Assembly (NCBI GenBank): GCA_000149265.1
Contig: CH002840.1
Location: forward strand, 4,586-68,585
Length of the DNA: 64,000 bases
From: Ciona savignyi
Taxonomy: Eukaryota > Chordata > Ascidiacea > Phlebobranchia > Cionidae
Direction: 5' to 3'
Within the stretch, counting starts at the first letter, position 1; each line of letters begins with the position of its first letter. Below the pieces are notes generated by a model, which saw nothing but the letters and a program-made list of their open reading frames with translations, was not told where the DNA came from and did no database searches. The position numbers and the translations under genes are program-made. Shown here one piece after another: positions 47,201 through 60,230 of this stretch.

Positions 47201-50200
47201 TGTAGGTCGTCTTTACATATTCACCCTTTTTTCCTGTTTTTTATTTGCTTATGTTAGACCATTTAAAAAATTATTGTTTCGAATTATTTACAAGGGTATA
47301 AATTTATATTCAGTGAGTGTTCTGATAGAAAATCATCTTTTGCCATTTTCAGTAAAAAAAGAGGCAAATGCGTTCTTGTTTATAGTCGTAAAATACTAGG
47401 TGAAAAAGACTCTATTCTTCTGTTTTGCCTGGTGTAATTTTCTGGTGCAATTAAACTAACAAAAAATAATCCAAGCACAACTGACTCAGCTTCAGTGTAC
47501 TAAGGGCTTTATTTACAACAATTGTGAATTTCCTTTCCCTCCAAGGTTTACAAGCAAAAGGTGAAGCATCTACTCTACGAGCACCAGAACAACATTTCTG
47601 AGCTCAAAACAGAGTCATCTATCGCCCTCAAGAGGGCACAAGAGGACCACAGACTCCAGGAGTCAGAGCTGAGGAAGGATAAGCGATCACTTAAAGTCGG
47701 ACTGAAGGAGCAGGAGCTTGCTCATGAGGATGCCGACAAGGATCTGAGGATGGTAAGTTCATCAATATCACTTTCTCAGATACGAAGGCGGACAATTGTG
47801 TTAAAGCATGCTGCGATTGTGATTCTCACTGATTAGTTTGGTGGGTTATTGCAGCGCTTTCAAACCGAAGGGTTGCAGTTCCTAAACTGGTCGCTACCTA
47901 GTCGGCTGTGTTCTTTTGGTAAGGTACTTAAAAGACATTGCCTAAACCTGGTGGAATAATGGGTTCTACCAAATAAACAGAAGTCTAAATCATTGACAAC
48001 ACACTGCAATAGCACGGTTAACTCGACGGTTTTCCCATTCATGAGGTTAAACATAAATATCCTATTGTGTGTTTACGTCAAAAAAATATTTTTAGTTTTG
48101 TTATTTTTTAGTTTGTTAGAACAATGTGTTACAATTGGCAATGCAAGAGTTAGAAATGTCTTTATGTGACCCAGTTTTAATTTTTTAAATATCTAAAATT
48201 AAGAATTTCGAATATATAATTTCTAACTGCTGTGAAATATAGTTGAAAAGTGTACAAAACATCATGTGTATTTTAGTATTTGATGATTTAATTTTAATTA
48301 GGCTATAATCATTATCACTTTAAACTAAAAATTGGATTCTATCATTTATTTCTACTATTGAATTAAAATTAAATAAATAAATCTCACTTTGTTCACTTGA
48401 TTTGGAATTAGTGGAATAAAAAAACAACTTCTTATCGAATCGCTATTAAATTTTGATACTGAAGACATTCCTAGCTACTTCTAACCTCAAGGTATACTTG
48501 CACCAGTGAAAAAATGAAATCAAAATCTAAGCAATTTATTAAAATCTTTGGTTATTTGTCACATATAGTTCCAGGGCTAATACTTCGTACAGTAAGGGAA
48601 NNNNNNNNNNNNNNNNNNNNNNNNNNNNNNNNNNNNNNNNNNNNNNNNNNNNNNNNNNNNNNNNNNNNNNNNNNNNNNNNNNNNNNNNNNNNNNNNNNNN
48701 AAAATCTTTTTTCTTAATGGGAGTTTTTTTGATTCTTAAAAAAAAAATTCTTAAATTCTAAGATAACAACAAAATTATGCTTTTTAACCAAAATAATTTT
48801 TAACCATATACCCATGGCTATAGTGTGTCGTCAAACAAAGCATATTATATATATTTGCACTAAACCAGAGGATTCTGGTGGGTAGTACAAAATTTTAAGC
48901 AATGTTTTTACGAGTTTCTAACAGTTTTGCCAACTGGACACGAGTTGCCCAGTGATAGTAATATTTCAGCAAATTATTCAAGTTGATTGCCCAAACCTAA
49001 TTCTTTCTAGTTTTACAAAAATGAAAAAAATTATTTAGGGTTTGCTACACCTGTGTCAGCCACTGGTTTGGACCATTTCGCCATAAAATATACAATATAT
49101 TGCCTGCTGTTATAAAAAGTAGAGTAATTTTTACTGGTTAGGAAGATAAAATTGTCAATGCAACTTCCTGCTTGGCCAGGTTTCAAACGACACATCCATT
49201 TTTCCAGAGATCGAATCCAAGTATGAGAAGAAGATGCGAGTCCTCCGAGATGAACTGGAGCTCCGGAGGAAGACAGAGATTCACGAGATCGAGGAGAGAA
49301 AGAACGGACAGATCAACGCGCTGATGAAGAACCATGAGAAGGCATTCTCAGACATCAAGAACTATTACAACGACATCACCCTTAATAATCTTGCTCTCAT
49401 CAATTCGCTCAAGGTATGTGAAATTTTAAGTTTCAACAAAGTTGGATTAAATCGCAAGGTTTTGAGTTCTGTACCCACATCAGTTACTACTTAAACTCGT
49501 TGTTAAATAATGATTGCAACCAAGTCGTATTAAAAAGTCTTTAGATTACAGTTGCAGTGTATAGGTGTTGATTTTTCATTCTTCTTTATGTGTGTGAAAA
49601 ATGCAGTGACATTACTTAATTGCAACAAGTTTTAAATAAGCCAAAATTTAGCGGAATCGGAACATTTGCTAAGTTGAACTACACTTTTGGTCCTGTAAAT
49701 TTATCCTTCTGTTGTTTATATCCTTAAAGGCACTTTTTAACCTTTGGGTAAAAAGTATAGTTTATTTTGTATGATGCAATCCCTTCCCATGTCCTTAAAA
49801 ATGTAAGTAGGAACACCTGGGGATACATAAATGTCCGCATAACATTGTGGTTTTTCCTACTTTTGTTACTCTTTGGTATGTAAGTAATAACACAGTATAA
49901 TTTGGGTTTATGTCGACCGAACGGTAGTTTGCGGTAGGTACCAATAAGTAGTTATGTTAATAAGTAATTGAGTGAAAACACTGTCTAATTTGCTCCTCGA
50001 CATCGCAGGAGCAAATCGAGGAAATGAAGAAGAAAGAAGAACGGATGGAGAAGGAAATGGGAGAGATCCAGCTGCAGAACCGGAGGTTGATTGAGCCGCT
50101 GCAGAAAGCGAGAGAGGAGGTTGATAATCTTCGGAAGCAGCTCACCAATTATACCAAGGATAAGGCGTCGCTTGCTGTAAGTTTGTTGGAATTGCTAAAA

Positions 50201-53200
50201 AATTTGGATTGACTAACGCTTGACCAGGGGCGTTGACTCAAGGCTAGAAGGTGCATTGCTACTATCATGTTGTGGTATATGGAGTGTTGATTTTTAAGAT
50301 TTTGATGAACAGTGCTCGTTGGCATGTAGGGCGATTCTATGTGACATAACAATTAACTCTGATTTACACTGAACACTTAACGGCCCATGCAACACTTTCT
50401 TCTTGGCTGCAATTGTCATGATTCGGCACTCTGAAAGTTACAATAAACAAAACATAATTTTGTGGGTGCTGGCAGTGCCGGGGTTCCGTGCGTACCTATG
50501 GTGCCGGGGCTGCCGGGAGTGCAAGAGGTGCCGAGGGTATGATTTGCAGTTTTCCACCTCCGCAACCACCTACTTCACGCTTTGGTCCATAATGACTTAT
50601 TCCAATTGACCATTATTGCTTTCCTTTCAGTATATTTGATGTCTGTTTTGACTACGGTCGATAATCCTTATGCAATATGAGAAAACCGCATCACTGGAGT
50701 AATTGTTTAAATCATGTGTTATTCGATATGGCGTTTTTATCAACTCTACTTTTTTATGTAATCTATACCACCATGTAATCAAATTTTTTTGTTACTTTTT
50801 ATAAATACTTTGATGATTTATAAATTAAGTGATTTTGTAAAAACTTTGTTGATTTTGTAAAAACTTTGTTGATTTTGTATAAATTTTGTTGATTTTGTAT
50901 AAATTAATAAATTAATAAACTCCCCAGAGTTCCAAGGCTAGATTGAAGGTCCTCGACAAAGAGAAGAAGAGTTTGGAATGGGAGCACGAGGTGTTGGAGC
51001 AGAGGTTTGAAAAGGTTGGTCCAGTAACTGAAGGACAAAAAAAAATTAAAAAAATAGGTTCTTTCTGACCAGACAGGCGTATTATAAAATGCTTTTCCCT
51101 CAATCTGAGCAACAGACATGTGTCCCTAAACAATTATAGTTAAAAAGTTATCTGTTGAGTAATAACCACTTTTAATCCATCTTTAATGTCTAAATCATAT
51201 CATGAATGCAAGTTTCCAATTGGGCATTACTAAGATAGAATCTGCTTCATTAAGATAATCTGAGTGCTAGTCAGTTGTTTCTGTGGACAAAGTGCTTAGC
51301 GGACTTTATCTAAACTGTGTTGTTTAAGGAGGTTTAACTTTAACAGTTGGAATGTATCAAATATTTACAACGCACTGCAATATTCTGACAGTGGTCGCAA
51401 GGTATTTTGACGATTACCTCGACTTTAATCGTAAAGATGTAGGATAGGATATTCAAGTTTATCCCCGTGAATGGGAAAACCAAGGTGGTTAACACACGGG
51501 CAATCGTCAGATCACCTCGAACCCAATTTCAGGTTACCGAAGCTATTACCATATTTTGTGTATGATTAAGCCACTTCTTCAATTTGGTAGAACCCAATAA
51601 TTCGCTGGGATCAGGCAATGTTCATTAAGTGCCTTGCCTAAGAACACAACCGCCCAGCTAGCGAACAGTTTCGAACCTGCAACATTTCGGTTAAAAGGGG
51701 ATCTCTCTTTTGCTAAAGAACTGATATCTTGATCCCAGACGCAAGCTGAGAGAGACGAACTCTATCGGAAGTTCGTGAAGGCGATCCACGAGGTGCAGCA
51801 GAAGAGCAACTTCAAGAACCTGCTTCTCGAGAAGAAGCTCTCTGCTCTTGCCGACTCCTTGGAGAAGAAGGAGGCGCAGCTCAACGAGGTTCTCTCTGCG
51901 TCCAATCTCGATCCAACTGCGCTGACGGTGGTCACGAGGAAGTTAGAGGTAGGTGATTTGCTCTATTTGGAACTGAATCTTTTTAAAGGGGTGTTTACCT
52001 TGTGAAAATGGGGTTTAACCATGCTGATATTGAACTTCAATCAATATGAACTGTGGATTGTTGTTCATCAATCGAATTTTGCTTCACTTTAAGCTTGCAG
52101 GTTAACTACTGCACAAAATAAATTCTGGTTTTGGGAAATTTTTTTGGTTATTTTTTTATAACAAAAGCAGCAATGTAAAGATATACTCAAAACGTGGAAA
52201 ACTTAGATATAGGTAATAATAACTAGAAATCAAACAAGCAAGCCAGATCATTTTAAATCGGTTTCAGTAGCGTTGTTAGGAATACTTGTATATTACTAAA
52301 AGATGAAATAATCGGAATTACACAAATTTAATACAAAGATAGTTAAACTTGTTAACCACAACACCATTATGTGGTTTTGTGATTAGTGACAATTTCTGCA
52401 TTCACATAGTTTTAAACTCAACGCCGTTAAAGTGGATAATGAATTAATATGAATTTTCGTATTTTAGCATTGCCCCCAAAAAATTTATCGAAAATGTTTT
52501 TGTTTGTTTATATGTTAGTATCTCCGATGAATAGAGTTTCAAAAATGTCTTGGTACAACTAACGCGGTAGTCAAAACAGTTATCGTGTTCAAGTCTTTTT
52601 TTGTGGCCGTGTGTTGGCGCTAGTGAGGCGCCTTAGGAGATTTGTGCCAACACTGAACATTTGCGGACACCACTAAGGAAAGAAAAGATGAAGGATAACA
52701 ATTGCTTACTAAACTATGTAAACTACATCTAATCCTGCCCTAACACGTATATTAACCCCAGAACCAACGCTATTTTTAAACCCAGTCCTAAAACTAATCC
52801 TAACGCCGTAATCGTCATTTTAGTGTGCAGTTTCTCTCCTTTCCCATTCCCCTTTTTTTAGTTAGCCCACCTAAAATAACATTCAATTACTAAAATACTC
52901 CAACTGTAACTATTTTTGTCCGTCAAAATGTTTTTTTTACGATGACGAAAGTTCACTAAAATAAATACGCATCACGCACCTTCTATCATATGCTCGCTCC
53001 ACGTCTTGTTTACCTTCCGCGCGGAGAAGTTCTTCAATCGACAGCCGCATGTCCACACAAGACCTGGTACAGACTCCCGCGTGTTACTTAGACAAACACG
53101 CCATGTTTTTGCCGCTGTCAAGTCGCGCATTGTGATTGGTGCGCCATCGTGTTGTGCTGTTAGGGAGTCGTGACTCACGTGCTCCTATGTTTGCACTTCC

Positions 53201-56200
53201 TAGCAGCCTAGCACTGGATGTATCGTCCCCACGAGCCCGCGTGGGAGAAACTTCGTTTGGGGATAATTAATTTAGTCGGGTAAAATAGAACGCGAACAAG
53301 CTCACATGCTATTTTATTACGCGCTTAGTTTATAACTTTAACTTTAACCTTACACTAACGGTATTGTCAAAATCTTCATTTTAGTGGGGCTTTTACCTAC
53401 TTCCGTCATTTTAGTGTTGCGCATTTGCGCGACTTACACCAGAAAAAACAATAAAATGGGGATACGGGGGAACTGCTCACTAAAACTAAGAAAACTAATT
53501 TTAAACCTAAACACTAATCTCAACCAAAGAACTAACCCTAACTCCAACCCCATGTTTGAAACTAACTCTTATGTCTTAGTCCTCATTTTAGTTTGTAGTT
53601 TCCCCCTTCCCGCTTTCCCTATTTCCCTCTTTTTAGTTTTTCCCACTTAAACCCACTATCGAAGTTGATATTGAAATGACACAAGTTCAACTCGTCTAGA
53701 ATGTTTGGTATTTAATGGTTACAGACGCCGCTCGCTACCGATTTTTATTTTAAAAAGATCTTGGTGAGGTGCCTATCATGGATTAGAAAATTAGCCAAGC
53801 AGTATGGTCGTGTGGACGAATGGTTAACGCGGCCGATACATATACCGAATGGTCCTGGTGACGAGCCCATATTGTATTCGAAACTTTGGTCGATAAAAAA
53901 GCCAGGTAACAAAAATAAGGTTGATACCTAGGGATGAGTGTTTAGTTATGGTTGTTTTTTGTTTATTATTTTTTTAAGGGCCTGTGTATACACCTTATAA
54001 GGTAGAAGATAGAAAGAAGGGTATTTACTCACTAAAACGTCAAGACTTGTTGGACTGTGGTTAAAGTTAAGAGTTGGTGTTGGAGTTAAGATTGGCGTTC
54101 ATATTAGAGTTAAGTTTAATTTTGTGTAGTTTCTTCTGACATTTCTTATTCTTTGTGTATTTTCCTATAAATTATCCCATTTCCTCGCGTCTTTCGTGCA
54201 AAGGTTGTGTACGTGACGGCAACCGCACCTGTTTGCGGACAGTCAACGTGGATTGTGTACCGGACAGTAAACAATAAGTTTTACTGCGCGTACGTTACCT
54301 TTGCACACGAATCGTGTGTTGGTGCGTTGTTGTGTCCAGATTAATTAGGGTCATCGCGAAAGCTGGTTGGAGATTCTCGAATAAGAAAATATAAGTCTGT
54401 ATTATTAAGTTCGCGTTCTTATCTGCGTTAATGTTCGGATTGCCGCGAACCGATTTTCCCTTTGTTTAACTTTCTAAAATAAGGCGCATTGTATTATAAA
54501 CAAAAGCTTCGTCATCAATTATCTGCCGGATATGTTTGGTTAATTCCGTTGTTGCGCTATTGTTCGGGCAGATTTGTTTTTGTTGTCTTTGTTAAAATCC
54601 GCTTAGTCATCAATACACTTCGTTGTTATGTTCAGCAATCGTTGATGTAATAGTACTTTATGTTATTTTCTAACAGCCGTTGCGACTAAAAGCAAATAAA
54701 GGGATCAAGGTACCGCCCACCCTTAAACCTTTTTTATGAACCAACTCGTTTGAAAACACGAACCCACCAACCTCCCAAGCACAATATACCACTTCTATTG
54801 ATTCCAATATACCTTTATCGTTCCCTCCAAATTCAGTATATCGATTGAATTTCGTTGTAAAACGTTGGTTCGGACCGTGTCAAGTAATAAACTAAAATGT
54901 GGAAAGAGAGAAAAAAGAAAGTATAGTAGGAGGGATATTGGCACACTAACATGTTAGAGTTATGATTAGGAAAAAAGTTAGAATTGGCCTCCCTACTTTT
55001 TAGTAAGCTGCTGGTATTTTTGGACCCTGGACATGTCGTTATTTCGATTCAGCGAAACAAATGTGTTGCTGAAAAAACATAATCAGCTAAAGAACAACTC
55101 GAAATAACAATAGATCAGGTTGCAGAATGGTTAACTTATGCCGAATTTCTGATAGAAATGCCGAATTCTAAATACGAAATAATGTCCTAGGGTTTAAAAT
55201 TCGGCCCGATGAACCAAAAAAAGTAGATCCAGCAACCCGTTGACTTATTCTAGGTTAATAAATGAGTTACCAACCCTATTCTTCCCGTCCCCGTAATATC
55301 GTCAGTAGTATATAGGATATTCATGTTTTTCCCGTGAATGGGAAACGCAATGGGCTCACTGTCGAGTTGCCGGAGCTATTGCAGTGTGCTGTATATAATT
55401 GAGACGTTCCGTAAGTTCACACACAACCGAATTGCTCGTATCCAGAGCTGCTACACTTCGGCTGAAAGGCGAACCCACCACGCTAATCTGTCCTTTTCGA
55501 CACCACGCCGCACGTTATCTTTGCAAATCTGTATTTTGCACAAATAAACTTTTTTCAAATTTTTAAGTTTTCCACAATTAAAAAAGATGTATACCTGTAT
55601 TTAAAATAAGCAAAAACGTAATAGTGTGCTGTAAGTTTTCTTTTATAGAATCATTTCGAATTATAACCCGATTTCATTATAACCCGATTTCCTTTGCGAT
55701 TAGTATGATTCGATCTGTCAAGAAGCGTGTTTTCTGTTTAATCTCACAAATCACTACCTTGATGACAGAAGGCTTATTAAGAGCTTTAAATAATAAAGAA
55801 CCACTTAAACCCACGGTTAATAGCGACTAATTAGAATTACATGGAAGCCTCGTGTTTCAACAGTCGACTAATTGCCTATATATACCATATATTACACAGT
55901 TGACTTTCTTTTTACCCGAACACTAAACTAAATATAATGTGGAACGGTAGTTTAAAAATGGTTCAATTTAAATCTGAAAAATGTGTACATATCCAATGTT
56001 TTAAGCGTTAAATATGTCCATATTTAAATATTTTATAAGTTGTTAAGGTAATAAGGCGAATATATACAGTGTATGAAAGCCCTTCGACCGGTTTTCTTTG
56101 TTTTTGGAGTCTTTTGTTCTTCGATTTTGCTTTGTCCGCGTTTCAACATGTCTCGCTTAACAGAGTGTTCTATTGTAAATCCGGAAATACTTTGATTGGA

Positions 56201-59200
56201 CTTTGTACCTCTTGTTTCGTCGCTTGAGGTTACTATCGGTCACCGAGCTACAGTAACCCGCGGTGACAAGCGAAGCAAAACAACGTTTTGAAGGATTCGC
56301 GCCGCGATTAAAGCGATATTTTAATCGGGTTTAAACTAAGTACAATTTAAAAGTGTATAATAGAAAAGATTACAAAACCGGTAAATGCCCCTAAGAAAAA
56401 AATATGAAGGTTTTTTTCCATTGTAACTTACTTTAATGTGTTAAAAAAAAGGATTTTCGTTTAAAAATAAACGCGAGTTTTTAATGATAATTCAAAATGA
56501 ATATGAACTTATTTCTACTTTTTATTTAAAATAGGATTTTCGTTTTACGGCAAACGCCAATTTTTGACAGCTTATATTAAGGAGATCGATTTATTTGTCA
56601 TGTGCTACTTTATGTAATAAGTTTGCTACATCGACAATCAACATCACCATTAACTCGTTGTCAGCTTGATAATCTGCACCTTATCCGCCACTTATCTATC
56701 CAACCGTAGATTTCGTCTAAAAAACAGGATAGGATATTCATGTTTTATCCCTCTGTACTGGTCGCGCTTTACCGCACACGGTATTTCGCCGGAGATAAAA
56801 ACCACTAACTAATGAAAGCAATGGAATTAGGACTGGGGTAAACTCTAGGGTTACTAGGTTTCCTCTTTTTGCACACTAACAGCGCTTTTTAAAAATTCAA
56901 ACATTAACGATTCTCTTCTTTGATACCACATATTTGCCGCAACCTGCGGTCGGCTGGATTCGTTTTCCCGTAAATCGCAGATAAAATCGATCACGAAATA
57001 CCTCCTGGCTGCAACAAACAAGTTTGCGCGGTGAAAACTAAAATAAGGAAAAGCGGGAAAGAGGGATCGGGGGAGGGAAACTGCTTACTAAAATTTTAAA
57101 ACTATTTTTAACCCTGCACTAAACACTAATCTAAAACTTATAACCAACCATAACACCAACCCCATGTTTAAAACCAACTATATTGACGTAATGTTCATTT
57201 CAGTGTGTAGTTTCCCCCTTCCCTTATTTTATTTTCCGTTTGCGCGTTTTTTGGAAGTGTACAGTCGAAAAGCGTTCAACGCAAGGTCGATTTAGAACTC
57301 TGGAAATACCCAATTTACGTCAACGCCGAAAAGTCATCCTGACACCCACACCACAAAGCAATAAATTCCTTTCGCGCGCAACAAAGCATTTTTACTGCTG
57401 TTCAGTCGGTATTGTGACGTTATACTTAAGCTATTGTTGTGGATTTCCGGGGTTTTTCGGTCACCCGACCGCTGTGACGCCCTTGATTAATTTTGAACGT
57501 ACCTAGTATTAAAAAAGGCAAAATTCATAAACACCACAAAATACTAAAATTTCGTATGTTGACCGCCAATTTTTACCATAATGCTCAACTTGGAATAATA
57601 TCTTACAAAAACTGTTAAATTAATTTTTAATAATACAATACATAATGCAAATTTTTAATGTTGTTTTTAAAATGCGTAAACGCGCCACCGGTAATAATGT
57701 ATCGCTTAACTAACAAGTGGCGCGTATGGGATGCGGTGAAAATTAAATATAAATTACGGTTTAGTGCGGCCGATTCCTATATCGCCATTTATAAACAAAC
57801 CTAACGACAAGGCGGTCATGGGTCCGAAACTTAGCCTGGTGTAAAAAGGTTTGTAGATAAATGGTTCCCAAGCAAACTTCGCGTGTGAACACTACAATAG
57901 GTGCATTGCATATACCAGTACAACGTTTTAACGCAACAAAGTTTAAAATAAAAATAAATATTCACTCAGACATGACATCTAGTTAAGTAAAACCTTACAT
58001 TTATTAAGTGGAGCTTATACAGAGGGTGACTTTAAAACTGCTCTGCTTGTAAACTAGCAATTTGTCCCATAGATGTTTATTACCTCGCCTAACATAGTCT
58101 AGTCTTGTGTGTCCAATATTAAACCGGGATGTGTTAGCCCGCAAGAGGTTATTACAGGCTGCGTACCGAAGTAATCCGAGTGAAAATGGCTTCGAAATTA
58201 TCTGGTTGGAATGTTTCAACAGAGGCAGATGAAACGTAGCGGTGAACATTTTAAACAGATATTCCCTTTGTCCGTTATTTGGATATTTTTGCATACATAT
58301 TTTAATTTAATCGGCAAACCCGTGAAATGTACTGTACCACTATTTTTTCGATTTGCGTTTTTCTTTTTAATATTAATTTTAGTATTACAAAAACAAATTT
58401 TAAATGGGCTGTAGTTATCAAGCATGAAATTGACGTAATATTAGGTTTTTAAATAAATGCTTTAATTAGAGAAATAATAATGATCAGTTAGTGACGAGAG
58501 CTCACCTTTAATCAAAATAACCAGCTTGTGTGAACATAATTTAGCCATATGTGGATGGTGTCGACAGTTGGCTTATAAACTGGTAATTGTAAGTAATATT
58601 AATTAAACATTTGAAAATTAGAACAAAAATCATTTTTTTAGCTGACAAGCTGTATTTTGCGTAATCACATTTCCAATTCTCAATACCCTGGTCCTTCGAA
58701 CCACTTTAAACTCTAACCCACAAGTATGCACACTTTGTGGTTATTTAAATACCCTTGTTAACTGCGTTGATAGATGATGGCTGTGCGAAAAAAATCAATT
58801 AAAAATATTTTAAAGTCCAAAATAAATTTAGTTTGTAACCCAAGCCCCCTATTTACGCACACAAGTCCGAAAACTTCCTATTTATAATTTTTTTAACCCA
58901 TGATGGGTTCGTCATTAAGACTGTTTTTTATGGATTGATATCTGAATCTGTCGCGTTAAATATTCGCCACACAACCGTTGAAACACGTTTTCGGTCTAAA
59001 CAAGCTATCCATTCCTAAGGGTCAAATTAATTAAATTCTTTGGCTTAGTTGACTGATTCCCCTTGCTGCAGTTTACATGACATTAGATTTTGCGCTATCT
59101 TGATTGAGAGCGGTGCTATTGTGTTTTCTAACATATATTGCATAATAAATAGCCGTTGGTTGGTACAAACTGAGTATCTTATTGGAAGGAATCCGTAAAC

Positions 59201-60180
59201 TTAAAAGGTTGGGAACCACTGCGCTACGTGTTTGTTAACCGGACTACGGTTCGAACCGATGATGGGTTACAACACATTTTACGAAATTGTTGGGTAAAGG
59301 CATCGCGAAAATGGCCATGTATTGGGTAGACAGCGCAGCCAAATGCTTTGTCGTCAATCCTACATGCACATGTTCTCGATCCATTTACCCAATAATTTGG
59401 TTAATGTGTTGTACAGATTTTCAACTTTAGTAAGACAACAACACTTCATTATAAATGAAAATGGAATAAAGAATAAACTCGCATTTGTGCAACATGTTCG
59501 TTTTTATATTTTGTGAAATCATTTGACTTTTTCAAGTAACGTCTTCACTTTTTTATAGTGGTTTTGGTTTACAACCGAAAATTTAAAATAGACTGGTGAT
59601 TTAAATCTTTCCTTCGACTGGTAAATGGCCAAGTTTATTTCACGAGAAAGGCAGAGTGGTTAAAGGCAGCCCCAAGCGTTATTTACGATCAGCAAATCCA
59701 CTTTATTGCGTTTTAGGAGTTCCATATGACGTGTTTGTGGACGTTGTAAGCTGCAGTTGCCCTTTCCTGTAATTCGTCGTGCATTTTAACTTGTTTATTT
59801 AGAACCTATATGTATCTAAACACACGTGTCGCATACGAATACGGCAAACAAATGTTTGTTGCTAACCGTGTTTGGTTATTTGTGCAACACCCCGAACCTA
59901 CCATTAATTCGACCGCAAACCACCTTTCTGCTTATTTGGCTGCCAATGTTCTATTTACGGTCATGGCATATAGTAACCTCGCTATTGTTGAACAACAATG
60001 GGTTAAGAATACGGTTTTATTTGCACTGGACCGTTGTTCACATTAACGTAACTTTTTTTCTGAAGGCGAACGAACACGACCGCAAATATGCTTTTGTGAA
60101 TATCCCGTTGAATATGAGTACAACGCCTTTATCATTATGGGTCCCATTTGGAAAAATGGGACACATATTGTTTTTGTCCG

Positions 60181-60230
<50 letters not shown>

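Noticed and set aside
53500-53545. Interstitial telomeric repeat (CTAACCCTAAC)
   Set aside because: Only about two TTAGGG-type units, set within inverted ends shared with other MITE-like copies.
53800-53910. tRNA gene, suggested by tRNA-like A and B boxes
   Set aside because: No cloverleaf with acceptor-stem pairing can be drawn, and several diverged copies occur; better explained as tRNA-derived SINEs.
56190-56300. Imperfect hairpin around CGGTCACCGAGCT
   Set aside because: The arms pair only in short interrupted blocks and no second copy is seen; compatible with chance in a GC-richer patch.
59640-59690. tRNA-like word GCAGAGTGGTTAAAGGCAGC
   Set aside because: Resembles a D-arm only; no T-arm or acceptor pairing follows at tRNA spacing.
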